From an uncultured Alphaproteobacteria bacterium (GTDB lineage Bacteria > Pseudomonadota > Alphaproteobacteria > UBA11222): DNA of 64,000 bases. The position numbers and the translations under genes are program-made. Below are positions 34,052 through 42,792 of the stretch, piece after piece. The stretch lies in contig CAMYID010000019.1 of NCBI GenBank assembly GCA_947258435.1, positions 1-64,000 of the forward strand. Reading direction: 5' to 3'. Below the pieces are notes generated by a model. The model had not been told where the DNA came from, did no database searches, and saw only the letters and a list, made by a program, of their open reading frames with translations. Within the stretch, counting starts at the first letter, position 1; each line of letters begins with the position of its first letter.

Positions 34052-36550
34052 GTGGAAAGCATTCTGATTGATGTATTGGGGCTGACCAGCCTGCTGACGC
34101 TGGCCGTCCTCATGTTGCCGGTCGCGCGGCGGCTTAATTTTCCCTATACGATCTTTCTCGCGCTTGTCGGGATCGGACTGGGGCTGATCGTCCGGGCCGG
34201 CGACCAGATCGCGACCGAAGGGGCGGCTGGCGAAATCCTGACCGCGCTGAGCGGAGCGAATGTCACATCCGAAATCATCTTTTTCGTATTTCTGCCGGCA
34301 TTGGTTTTCGAATCCTCACTGGCAATCGATGTGCGGCGGTTGCTGGAGGATGTGGGACCGATTCTGTTTCTGGCGATCATCGGATTGCTGATCTCGACCT
34401 TCGTGGTGGGCGGCGCGGTGCATTGGATATCAGGCGAAGCGCTGGTCGTCTGCCTGCTGCTGGGCGCTATCGTTTCCGCGACCGATCCGGTGGCGGTGGT
34501 CGCCATCTTCAAGGAGCTTGGGGCACCCAAGCGGCTTGCCATACTGGTTGAGGGCGAAAGCCTGTTCAACGATGCAACCGCCATCGTGATGTTCAATATT
34601 CTTGCGGCGATGATTATCGGGGCTGCCGCGGTGGATATTGGGGGCGGCGCCTTCGCTTTCGCCAAGGTCTTTGTCGGCGGAATCATAGTCGGCTACGGGA
34701 TGGCGCGGCTGTTTTGCGCGATCTTCGCCCGGCTGCATAATTCCGCGATGGTGGAAATCACGCTGACCGTGACACTTGCCTATTTCTCATTCGTCATCGC
34801 TGAGCATTTCCTGCATCTGTCCGGCGTGATGGCGGTGGTCACCGCCGCGCTTGTGCTGGGCGGGCGCGGACGGACGGCAATTTCGGAATCCACCTGGCAC
34901 AATCTGACCGAAACCTGGGAACTGATCGGATTCTGGGCCAATTCGCTGATCTTCCTGCTTGTCGGGATGGCCGTGCCATCGATCCTTGCCGACGCGACGG
35001 CGAGCGACTTTATTGTGCTGGGCGTGCTTACCCTTGCTGCCTTTGTCGCCCGGGGCGCATTGATCGCGGGTTTCGTGCCGATGCTCAGCCGGGCCGGGCT
35101 TGCCGCACAGGTATCTCGCAAATTCCAGGCGGTAATGATCTGGGGCGGGCTGCGCGGCGCTGTATCGCTGGCCCTCGCACTCGCGGTGGTCGAAAATCCG
35201 GCTTTCGATCCCGAGACCCGGCGTTTCATAATGCTGATGGTCACGGGCTTTGTACTGTTTACCCTGTTTGTGCAGGCCCCCACCATTCCCTGGCTGATGC
35301 GGTTGTTCGGACTGGACAAGCTCGCACCCATCGACCTTGCCGTGCGCAACCGGGCCATGCGGCGTGCGCTGAAAACGGTGGGTACCCGGATCGGTGAAAT
35401 TGCGGAAGAACAGCAGACAGACCGCAAGGCGACCGCGCAGTTGCTTCAGCATTACGCCGCGCGCCGCCAGCAGCTTGACAATGAAACACAGGCGCTCGCA
35501 ACCCTTAGCAAGGAAGCCTGGATCAAGGTGGGACTTGGGGCCCTGCTGGGGCAGGAGCGTCACATATATCTGCAACGGTACAGCGACGGGGTGCTGAGCT
35601 CTGAACTGGCGCGGCATATGGTGCGTGTCGTCGACGATCTGAAGGACGCGGCCAAAGAGAACGGAGTTGAAGGTTATCGCGCGACCTACCAGCTGCATCT
35701 GCAGTTTGACCGGCAGTTCAGGCTTGCGCTGCTGGCGCAGCGGCAGCTTGACTGGACCCGCCTGCTGTCAAAACAACTGGCTGACCGTTTTGAGACATTG
35801 CGGGTGATGCACACCGCATTGCTCGAACTGCGCAAGGGCACCGGCACAATCGCCGAATTTGTCGGGGAAGAAACCGCGCAAACGCTGAGCACCGTTGTGG
35901 AAGAACGGCTTTCAGCCGTGGACAGTGCGCTTGATGCCCTCAAGGCGCAATATCCCGATTACGCAACAGCACTTGAGGAACGCTATCTCGAACAGACGGC
36001 GCTGAGGCTCGAAGAGGCAAGCTATAATGAACTTTATCATCATGCGGTGATCAGCCCGGAAGTGTTTCACAATCTGACCGATACGTTGCGCTACCGTGCG
36101 CGCGAGCTGTCGCAACGCCCGCCGCTTGATCTTGGTCTGCACCCTGAACAACTGGTTGCCAAGGTGCCGATCTTTGCCTCGCAGCCGCCTGAACGGATCC
36201 GCCAGATTGCTGCAATGCTGAAACCCTATTTCGCGGTGCCGGGGGAATTGCTCGTACGCAAGGGTGCCGAAGGCCGGTCCATGTATTTCGTGTCATCGGG
36301 CTGTCTTGAGGTGCGCCTGCCGCAAGGCACGATCCAGCTTGCCAATGGCGATTTTTTTGGCGAGCTGTCGCTACTGCATAGCGCGCCCCGGACAGCCGAT
36401 GTGAAAGCGCAGGGTTTTTGCGATCTGTTGACGCTCGATGCGCGGGATTTCGATCGCCTGCTCGATGACACGCCGGGCATGCGCGAGGAAATTGAAAGGA
36501 TTGCCGCGCAAAGATCGCGCGACAATGCCGCCGCCGGCGCCCCGGCATAA
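34052..36550 (+). CDS. CPA1-type sodium/proton antiporter with C-terminal cyclic-nucleotide-binding-like domain
   Basis: An 832-residue protein. The first 420 residues form about 12 transmembrane segments with the antiporter motifs SATDPVAVVAIFKELG and EGESLFNDATAIV, whose aspartates carry ions in NhaP-type carriers. A long cytosolic helical part (about 440-680) follows, then a cNMP-binding-like beta-roll (about 690-815) with GELLVRKGAEGRSMYFVSSG and DFFGELSLL. This is the plant SOS1-like layout: Na+/H+ exchange gated by a soluble tail. GTG start with GGGAGGGG just upstream. Confidence 0.9.
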   Translation: MESILIDVLGLTSLLTLAVLMLPVARRLNFPYTIFLALVGIGLGLIVRAGDQIATEGAAGEILTALSGANVTSEIIFFVFLPALVFESSLAIDVRRLLEDVGPILFLAIIGLLISTFVVGGAVHWISGEALVVCLLLGAIVSATDPVAVVAIFKELGAPKRLAILVEGESLFNDATAIVMFNILAAMIIGAAAVDIGGGAFAFAKVFVGGIIVGYGMARLFCAIFARLHNSAMVEITLTVTLAYFSFVIAEHFLHLSGVMAVVTAALVLGGRGRTAISESTWHNLTETWELIGFWANSLIFLLVGMAVPSILADATASDFIVLGVLTLAAFVARGALIAGFVPMLSRAGLAAQVSRKFQAVMIWGGLRGAVSLALALAVVENPAFDPETRRFIMLMVTGFVLFTLFVQAPTIPWLMRLFGLDKLAPIDLAVRNRAMRRALKTVGTRIGEIAEEQQTDRKATAQLLQHYAARRQQLDNETQALATLSKEAWIKVGLGALLGQERHIYLQRYSDGVLSSELARHMVRVVDDLKDAAKENGVEGYRATYQLHLQFDRQFRLALLAQRQLDWTRLLSKQLADRFETLRVMHTALLELRKGTGTIAEFVGEETAQTLSTVVEERLSAVDSALDALKAQYPDYATALEERYLEQTALRLEEASYNELYHHAVISPEVFHNLTDTLRYRARELSQRPPLDLGLHPEQLVAKVPIFASQPPERIRQIAAMLKPYFAVPGELLVRKGAEGRSMYFVSSGCLEVRLPQGTIQLANGDFFGELSLLHSAPRTADVKAQGFCDLLTLDARDFDRLLDDTPGMREEIERIAAQRSRDNAAAGAPA

Positions 36551-36582
36551 GATTCAGGATAACGCCGGAAGATCAAGATAAG
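36545..36582 (+). repeat. Degenerate 19-bp duplication across the antiporter stop
   Basis: GCATAAGATTCAGGATAAC (36545-36563) is followed by GCCGGAAGATCAAGATAAG (36564-36582), similar if one gap is allowed. The TAA stop (36548-36550) is in the first copy. Confidence 0.5.
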
Positions 36583-36597
36583 GCCGAACAGCCCCGC

Positions 36598-37716
36598 TCA
36601 GCTATTGCTGCTGATCTGCGCGCGGGTCAGATCAAGCAGTGCAGCGCCTGCCTCCCCTGCCGCTGCCCGCCAATACCATTCGGTTGTCAGATCAAGCGCC
36701 TGATCGAGGCCGAGCTTTGGGGTCCAGCCAAGCCTTTCGGCCGCTTTCGCGCAATCAAGCTGCAACCGTTGCGCTTCATGCAGCGCCGATGGTTCATTTT
36801 CAGCGCGCCAGCCGCCCGCGCGCGTCTGCCCGCTCATATCTGCCGTCATTGCGCCCCAGCGGCCCGCCATCCCGTCGATGACGTGACGCACTGGCTGCAC
36901 CGCCGCAAGCTCCGGGCCGAAATTCCATGCCTCTGCCACATTCGGCTCCGCACGGCACAAGGCTTCGACCAGCATGAGATAGCCGCGCAACGGTTCGATC
37001 ACATGTTGCCAGGGGCGGGTTGCCTCGGGGGAACGGATCATCAGCGTGTCGCCGTTGCGCCAGGCGCGCACCGCATCGGGAATAAGGCGATCCTCACTCC
37101 AGTCGCCCCCGCCAATCACATTGCCCGCCCGCGCGGTGGCCACCCTCACCCCCTGCTCGGCAAGAAACGACCGGCGATAGGCCGCCCCGACGATTTCCGA
37201 GCCCGCCTTGCTGGCGCTATAAGGGTCATACCCGCCCAGATGGTCATCCTCTTTATAGGGCAGCGTATGTTCGCGGTTTTCATAGCATTTGTCGGTCGTC
37301 ACAAGCAGGATCGCCTGCACGCCGGGTAATTGACGGGCCGCCTCAAGCAGATGCGCGGTCCCCATGATATTGGTGGCAAATGTCGCAAGCGGTTCACGAT
37401 AGGAACGGCGGACAAGCGGCTGCGCCGCCATATGGATGATGATGTCGGGCTGTGCGGCCTGCAGTGCTGCCTGCAGGCCATCAAAATCGCCGATATCGCC
37501 GATCCGGTGCTCAAGGTTCGGCGCCAGCGCACGTTCAAGCTGAAGATGCGCAAACATATCTTCAGAACGTTCAGGCGCCAGCGCATACCCTGTTGTCTGC
37601 GCGCCAAGCATATCGAGCCAGACAGAAAGCCAGCTTCCCTTGAAGCCGGTATGCCCGGTCAGAAAGACGCGCTTGCCTGCCCAAAATGCCGGATTGATCC
37701 GGTTTCCTGCCATATT
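36598..37716 (-). CDS. rfbG: CDP-glucose 4,6-dehydratase
   Basis: About 372 residues of extended-SDR type with TGHTGFKGSWLSVWL (about 19-33), the RfbG-specific opening NPAFWAGKRVFLTG, and the YSASK pair (catalytic Tyr/Lys, about 154-158). It converts CDP-glucose to CDP-4-keto-6-deoxyglucose, the step after rfbF. Here it is 30 kb from rfbF and stands alone, divergent from asnB. ATG at 37716 is preferred; a GTG at 37758 would add 14 residues not typical of the family. Confidence 0.92.
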   Translation of the reverse strand, partial: NMAGNRINPAFWAGKRVFLTGHTGFKGSWLSVWLDMLGAQTTGYALAPERSEDMFAHLQLERALAPNLEHRIGDIGDFDGLQAALQAAQPDIIIHMAAQPLVRRSYREPLATFATNIMGTAHLLEAARQLPGVQAILLVTTDKCYENREHTLPYKEDDHLGGYDPYSASKAGSEIVGAAYRRSFLAEQGVRVATARAGNVIGGGDWSEDRLIPDAVRAWRNGDTLMIRSPEATRPWQHVIEPLRGYLMLVEALCRAEPNVAEAWNFGPELAAVQPVRHVIDGMAGRWGAMTADMSGQTRAGGWRAENEPSALHEAQRLQLDCAKAAERLGWTPKLGLDQALDLTTEWYWRAAAGEAGAALLDLTRAQISSNS

Positions 37717-37778
37717 CTCATCTGCCCGTTGCACCTGGAGACTCAGCCTTTGCCGCACCCCCGGGCGGCGGTTTGGTT

Positions 37779-37805
37779 AATTGGCCCTAGCCCAATTGCC
37801 CCTAG
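37779..37805. repeat. 12-bp near-perfect repeat (15-bp period) in the rfbG/asnB spacer
   Basis: AATTGGCCCTAG (37779-37790) and AATTGCCCCTAG (37794-37805) differ at one base and are separated by CCC. Confidence 0.75.
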
Positions 37806-37806
37806 C

Positions 37807-37836
37807 ATTATATGCAATGTTTTGAAACGGGTTTCA
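37807..37836 (-). promoter_or_regulatory. Candidate rfbG promoter with palindrome at the -35 region
   Basis: On the minus strand TATAAT lies at 37807-37812, about 90 bases before the rfbG ATG. The palindrome TGAAAC-GG-GTTTCA (37823-37836) covers the place of the -35 element, which itself is a poor match. This suggests a regulated promoter shared with divergent asnB. Confidence 0.45.
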
Positions 37837-37943
37837 TTCCGCCCTTCCCTTGCTTTCGGGGGCATTGATCAGATCGCCATGTATCACGCTGCTTACAATC
37901 AGCCTTTTCGGCGCGGCCCGCGCGCCTGTTGGCAGAGCCTGTC

Positions 37944-39884
37944 ATGTGCGGCATAGCCGGCCTTGTCGATCGCAGGGTCAGCATCGCTCAGCCTGCCGCG
38001 ACACTTGCCGAACAGGCGGCGCGGATGGCGGCAACGCTGACCCATCGCGGGCCGGACGCACAGGGCATCTGGTCCGATGAGCCGGCGCGTATCGCACTTG
38101 GCCATCGTCGGCTGTCGATCATCGATTTGTCCCCCGAGGGGCAGCAGCCGATGCAATCCCATAGTGGCCGCTATGTCATCGCCTATAATGGCGAAGTCTA
38201 TAATTTTCAGGATCTGCGCCGCGAACTGGAAGCGTGCGGCCATGGTTTCAGGGGCCATTCGGATACAGAGGTCATCGTTCAGGGGTTTGACGAATGGGGA
38301 ATCACGGCGACGACGAACCGCCTGATCGGCATGTTCGCGATCGCCGTCTGGGATCGTGCGGAACAAAGCCTTACCCTTATCCGCGACCGGCTGGGCATCA
38401 AACCGCTCTATTGGGGCTATCACGCGGGCCGAATGATTTTCGCATCTGAGCTGAAGGCCTTTCATGCCTTGAGCGACTGGCAGGGAGAAACCGACCCGCA
38501 GGCCGCGGGACAGATGCTGGCCTATTCCTATGTCCCGGCCCCGGCCACGATCTACCGCGATCACTATAAGCTGTTGCCCGGCCACAGCCTGCGGCTCGAC
38601 CGCGACGGCACGATCAGCCAGCATTGCTACTGGTCGCTTTCCGAAGTCGCACAACAGGGGTGGGACAAGGCACAACAGCCTTGCGAGACGGCCACCGCGA
38701 TCGACACACTTGAAGCATTGCTGAAAGATGCCGTGAAAAGGCGTATGGTCGCCGATGTGCCGCTGGGCGCATTCCTGTCGGGCGGCATCGATTCAACGCT
38801 TGTCACCGCACTGATGCAGGCGCAAAGCGACCGCCCCGTGCGCACCTTCACCATCGGTTTCTCCGAGGACCGGTTCAACGAAGCAAACCACGCCGAAACG
38901 GTGGCCCGCATTCTGGGCACCGATCATCTGTCGGAATATCTCTCCTCAGCCGATGCGCTTGCGCTTGTCCCGAAACTGCCCGAACTCTATGACGAGCCAT
39001 TCGGCGATTCCTCGCAATTGCCGACCCACCTTGTTTCGCTCATTACCCGACGGCATGTCACTGTCGCCTTGTCAGGCGATGGCGGGGACGAGTTGTTTGC
39101 AGGCTATAACCGCTATCTCTGGTTCAGCAAGATCTGGCGCTGCTTCGGCTGGCTGCCGTTATCTGTGCGACGTCTGCTTGGCGGCGCATTCGGTGCGCTT
39201 CCGGCCACAGGGTGGGATCTGCTGCAAAGCCCGCTGGCAGCAAACCGCAGGATACCGCAGCTCGGCGACAAGGTGCACAAGATGGCCGCAGCGATTGCAC
39301 AGCCTGGGCCGGCCGCGCTCTATGAACGGCTGCTGCGGCAGGGGGACAGCCCCGAACGCCTGCTCAGGGATATCGCAATCCCCTCGCTTCCGATGACAGG
39401 CGCGCCCGATACGGGCAAGGCATTCATCCCGCAAATGCAATATGGCGATATGAACGCCTATCTGCCCGATGACATTCTGACCAAAGTCGACCGTGCCAGC
39501 ATGGGTGTGGGGCTTGAGGCGCGGGTGCCACTGCTCGATCACCGGGTGGTGGAATTCGCCTGGTCATTGCCCATGGACTACAAGCTGCGCGGCGGACAGG
39601 GGAAGTGGATCCTGCGGCAGATCCTCTACAAATATGTACCGAAAGAGATCATGGAACGCCCGAAAGCAGGCTTTGGAATTCCGCTGCAAAGCTGGCTGTC
39701 GGGCCCCTTGCGCGACTGGGCGGAAGCGTTGCTTGCGCCTGAACTCCTTGCACGCGACGAGATCCTGAACCCGACCGCCGTGCGCGCCGCATGGGATGGC
39801 TTCATCAATCACAACAGCGAAAGTCCCTATCTCATCTGGAACCTGCTGATGTATCAGGCGTGGAAAGCGCACTGGCACGGCTAG
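37944..39884 (+). CDS. asnB: Asparagine synthase (glutamine-hydrolysing)
   Basis: A 646-residue protein with both domains. The N-terminal glutaminase starts MCGIAGLVD, so the nucleophile Cys2 is exposed after Met removal, which fixes the start at 37944 rather than an upstream TTG. The synthetase domain has the pyrophosphate motif FLSGGIDSTLV (about 274-284) and VALSGDGGDELFAGYNRY. It amidates aspartate or, when linked to polysaccharide loci as here beside rfbG, possibly a sugar acid. Twelve bases separate it from the prepilin peptidase frame. Confidence 0.92.
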   Translation: MCGIAGLVDRRVSIAQPAATLAEQAARMAATLTHRGPDAQGIWSDEPARIALGHRRLSIIDLSPEGQQPMQSHSGRYVIAYNGEVYNFQDLRRELEACGHGFRGHSDTEVIVQGFDEWGITATTNRLIGMFAIAVWDRAEQSLTLIRDRLGIKPLYWGYHAGRMIFASELKAFHALSDWQGETDPQAAGQMLAYSYVPAPATIYRDHYKLLPGHSLRLDRDGTISQHCYWSLSEVAQQGWDKAQQPCETATAIDTLEALLKDAVKRRMVADVPLGAFLSGGIDSTLVTALMQAQSDRPVRTFTIGFSEDRFNEANHAETVARILGTDHLSEYLSSADALALVPKLPELYDEPFGDSSQLPTHLVSLITRRHVTVALSGDGGDELFAGYNRYLWFSKIWRCFGWLPLSVRRLLGGAFGALPATGWDLLQSPLAANRRIPQLGDKVHKMAAAIAQPGPAALYERLLRQGDSPERLLRDIAIPSLPMTGAPDTGKAFIPQMQYGDMNAYLPDDILTKVDRASMGVGLEARVPLLDHRVVEFAWSLPMDYKLRGGQGKWILRQILYKYVPKEIMERPKAGFGIPLQSWLSGPLRDWAEALLAPELLARDEILNPTAVRAAWDGFINHNSESPYLIWNLLMYQAWKAHWHG

Positions 39885-39896
39885 GCGGATGACGGC

Positions 39897-40711
39897 ATGG
39901 ATGTGAACCTGTTTTCCGCCAGCCCGATATCGTTCCTGCCTTTTGCCCTGTGGCTGACGGCGGCGGGAATTGCGGGCCTGTTATGGGGGAGTTTTGCGGC
40001 GAGCTTTGCCTATCGCTGGCCGCGCGCGGTTCGGTGTGGCGCGGCCGGTCGCACTGCCCCGCATGCGGGCGGGATTTGCATCCCTTGATGCTGATACCGC
40101 TGATCTCCTTCATCGCCCTTAAAGGGCGGTGCGGCTATTGCAATAAGGCGATCGGCTATCGCTATCTGTTAAGTGAGCTGGCAAGCGCCGGGAGCTTTAT
40201 TCTTGTTGCCGCCCTGGCGGGGCCGGGAGCCCATGCGTTATGGCTGCTCGCGCTGGTCGCGCTTTTGCTGCCGCTTGCCATGATCGATCTTGAATTTCAA
40301 CTCTTGCCCGATCTGCTGCTGCTGCCGGCGCTGTTTTTGGGGGTTGGCCATCACCTGCATCTGGGGTTTCCGCAAGGCGGCTGGCCGATGGCCGTCACCG
40401 GGCTTCTGATCGGCGCGGGCACCGGGCTTTGCTTGCGGGTCGCGATCCGCCTGTGGAAGAAACAGGAAGGGCTGGGCCTTGGGGATGTGAAATTCTTCGG
40501 CCTGGCGGGCTGGTGGTGCGGCGCGCTGGCACTGGGTGATTTCATGCTGATTTCCGGACTTGCAGGGCTTGGTTTTGCAATCGGCTGGATGGCATGCGGC
40601 AAGGGGCGACTGTTCCCGTTCGGTCCCGCCCTTTGCATCGGACTGATTACGACATTACTTCTGTCGCAATATGGCTATGTTCCGCTTACAGACTTTTGGC
40701 GGTTTTACTGA
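39897..40711 (+). pseudogene. Prepilin peptidase (A24 family), apparent single-base frameshift near 40030-40040
   Basis: The N-terminal part (ATG 39897) reads LLWGSFAASFAYRWPRA, the usual prepilin-peptidase start, but then leaves the conserved frame. The continuation SVWRGRSHCPACG is in another frame and runs to 40711. Adding one base near 40032 would join them as PRxxSVWRGRSHCPACG. The rest is intact: zinc-type cysteines CPAC and CGYC, the two catalytic aspartate motifs (MIDLEFQLLPD and GLGDVKF) and about six to seven membrane segments. It cleaves and methylates type IV prepilin-like leaders. It may be a real lesion, a sequencing error, or start internally at 40088. Confidence 0.75.
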
Positions 40712-40736
40712 GGCGATCTGCACCTCAATTCCGATA

Positions 40737-40764
40737 TCTCAAGCCTCAAATCTCAAGCCTCAAC
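40737..40764 (-). repeat. 14-bp tandem duplication across the EVE-gene stop
   Basis: TCTCAAGCCTCAAA (40737-40750) and TCTCAAGCCTCAAC (40751-40764). On the minus strand this repeats the last codons and TGA of the EVE-domain gene (stop at 40753-40755). Confidence 0.9.
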
Positions 40765-41172
40765 CCCGCCCATCCGGCAGATCAGCGCCCAGCTTTCCGG
40801 ATCGACCGGCGTTACCGACAGGCGCGACTGTCGCACCAGCGCCATTTCCTGCAGCCGCGGTTCAGCCTTGATATCGGCCAGCGTCACCGGATGAGGCACC
40901 GGTTTTACCGCCTGCACATCAACCATCCCGAACCGCCCCCTGGGATCGGTATGGTCAGGATAATGTTCGCGGATCACCTTGACGATACCGACAATCCGCT
41001 TTTCATTGACCGAGTGATAAAAGAAGCCAAGGTCGCCCTTGCGCATGGCCTTCATATTGTTGTCGGCCTGATAATTGCGCACCCCGTCCCAATGTTCGCC
41101 CTTCTTGCCCGCCTTCACCTGATCCTCCCACGACCAGGTACCCGGTTCAGACTTGAACAACCAATAAGCCAT
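40753..41172 (-). CDS. EVE domain-containing protein
   Basis: A 139-residue EVE/PUA-like protein, starting AYWLFKSEPGTWSWEDQVKAG and carrying the WDGVRNYQADNNMKAM and DLGFFYHSV blocks that line the base-binding cage. EVE domains bind modified nucleotides in DNA or RNA; in this housekeeping setting (next to YciI, gpsA, tsaD) an RNA-modification-related role is plausible but unproven. It lies 8 bases after the YciI gene on the same strand. Confidence 0.92.
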   Translation of the reverse strand: MAYWLFKSEPGTWSWEDQVKAGKKGEHWDGVRNYQADNNMKAMRKGDLGFFYHSVNEKRIVGIVKVIREHYPDHTDPRGRFGMVDVQAVKPVPHPVTLADIKAEPRLQEMALVRQSRLSVTPVDPESWALICRMGGVEA

Positions 41173-41180
41173 CTGCGGCG

Positions 41181-41471
41181 CTATCCCTTCTGATCCGGGT
41201 TGCCGACGCTCCAGCGGAAGGGGTGGATTTCCACCGACTGGAAAAGCCCCGCCTTCGCATAAGGGTCATTGTCGGCCCAACGCCGCGCCTGATCGAGGCT
41301 CTCAAGCTCAAGCACCAGCACACTCCCCGCCATATCGTCTTTACCGTCGGTAATCGGTCCACCGATCCGCACGCAATCGGACCCGCGCACATAATCAAGA
41401 TGCGCCTGCCTGTTGGCCATGCGCAGTTCAAGACTGTCGGGCTTATCCTTGCAGTAAACGATGAAATGCAT
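41181..41471 (-). CDS. YciI family protein
   Basis: A 96-residue ferredoxin-like-fold protein with the family's MHFIVYCKDKPDS start, the RMANRQAHLDYV histidine helix and the SLDQARRWADNDPYAKAGLF end. The conserved His-Asp pair suggests an enzyme, but the reaction is unknown. The ATG at 41471 is chosen because AAGGGAAG stands about 7 bases before it. Confidence 0.88.
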   Translation of the reverse strand: MHFIVYCKDKPDSLELRMANRQAHLDYVRGSDCVRIGGPITDGKDDMAGSVLVLELESLDQARRWADNDPYAKAGLFQSVEIHPFRWSVGNPDQKG

Positions 41472-41589
41472 ATCCGCGCTTCCCTTCAAGATTATTCTTC
41501 ATTCAGTTGCCGGGCCAAAGGCCGCTGGGCAATTTCCAACCTGACGGGCGCGATTGCAACAGTTGCCCGCGATAACCGTCCGTCTTTGG

Positions 41590-42606
41590 CTATTCCTCCT
41601 CCCGCACGAACGGGCGCGACAAGAGTTCGGCAATCGCCGCCTCGACCCCCTCCTGCCCGTCAAGTATCGCGGAAACCGCAGCACAGATCGGCATTTCGAC
41701 CTGCTCCCGCGCAGCCAGCTGTGCGGCCGCATGCACCGTATGGGCTCCCTCAAAGACCGAGCGCGAGCCGGCAAAAATCGCCGCAAGTTTCTCGCCCTGC
41801 CCCAACCGGTAGCCCAGTGTAAAATTGCGCGATTGCCGGCTGTTACAGGTCAATGCCAGATCGCCGACGCCGGCCAGCCCCAGCATGGTTTGCGGCTGAC
41901 CGCCCATCGCGATGGCAAGCCGGGTGATTTCGGCAAGTCCGCGCGTCATCAGCGCAGCGCGGGCGCTATCGCCATAACCGCCCCCTTCCGCTATGCCGCA
42001 CGCAATCGCAATGACATTCTTCATGGCACCGCAAACCTCGACCCCGATCATATCGTCGGTCAGATAGGGACGAAAAGTGGCGGTACCAAGCGCCTGGACA
42101 AGCGCCATACCCAGATGCGCCTGCGCAGCCGCAAGCGTTACCGCAGTCGGCAGCCCGCGTGCCACCTCGGCCGCGAAACTCGGCCCGGACAAGGCGGCAA
42201 GCGGCGCATCGGGCAATATGGCCGCCACAACCTCATTCATCAGATTGAGTGTTGAATTCTCGATCCCTTTTGCACAGATAACAACCGGTGTCCCGGCCCG
42301 TGCCGCTGCAGGCAATTGCCCGGCAACCTGGCGCAGAAACTGCGCCGGTACCGCCAAGATCAATGCATCGCACGCCGCCGCCATTGCGATATCATCGGTG
42401 GCCCGCAGCGCGTCGGGCAAAGCAATGCCGGGCAGATAATGCGGGTTTTCATGATCTCCGTTGATCGCGGCAACGATGTCGCTGTCGCGCGCCCATAGCA
42501 GCACTTCGCGCCCGGCACGCACTGCGGCGCAGCCAAGCGCGGTGCCAAACGCACCGCCGCCGATGATGCCGATGGACTGAAACTGCCGTGACTGGGTCAA
42601 AACCAC
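41590..42606 (-). CDS. gpsA: Glycerol-3-phosphate dehydrogenase [NAD(P)+]
   Basis: A 338-residue GpsA. It has the Rossmann motif IGGGAFGTALG (about 15-25), the lysine in ICAKGIEN, LSGPSFAAEVARGLPTAV and the catalytic-region GAMKNVIAIACGI, in the expected order. It makes sn-glycerol 3-phosphate for phospholipids. The start codon is GTG. In relatives tsaD is directly upstream; here 1.6 kb of opposite-strand DNA (TetR and two microproteins) lies between. Confidence 0.95.
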   Translation of the reverse strand: MVLTQSRQFQSIGIIGGGAFGTALGCAAVRAGREVLLWARDSDIVAAINGDHENPHYLPGIALPDALRATDDIAMAAACDALILAVPAQFLRQVAGQLPAAARAGTPVVICAKGIENSTLNLMNEVVAAILPDAPLAALSGPSFAAEVARGLPTAVTLAAAQAHLGMALVQALGTATFRPYLTDDMIGVEVCGAMKNVIAIACGIAEGGGYGDSARAALMTRGLAEITRLAIAMGGQPQTMLGLAGVGDLALTCNSRQSRNFTLGYRLGQGEKLAAIFAGSRSVFEGAHTVHAAAQLAAREQVEMPICAAVSAILDGQEGVEAAIAELLSRPFVREEE

Positions 42607-42646
42607 TTCTCTTCGCCGATCAGGAACTTCTCTCTTAGCCGATCAG
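42605..42646. repeat. Degenerate 20-bp tandem repeat at the gpsA start
   Basis: ACTTCTCTTCGCCGATCAGG (42605-42624) is followed after one A by CTTCTCTCTTAGCCGATCAG (42626-42645); they align with a 1-2 base gap. It spans the gpsA start codon and its upstream sequence. Confidence 0.6.
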
Positions 42647-42734
42647 ACCCGCGGGACGAAGCGATAATCGCAAATCATACGCCTGTCGCTTGGCAATTGC
42701 GTGAATGGAGGATGACAAAAACCTAAATCTTTTA

Positions 42735-42765
42735 TTGAAGATTCATTATTTAGAACTATTATAAA
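42735..42765 (+). promoter_or_regulatory. Candidate promoter of the TetR gene
   Basis: TTGAAG (42735-42740) followed by TATTATAAA (42757-42765) with a 16-18 base spacer, in AT-rich DNA 28 bases before the start codon. AAAGG just upstream of the ATG can serve as the ribosome-binding site. Confidence 0.5.
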
Positions 42766-42792
42766 GACAATAAGGAAACGCAAAGGTCAATA

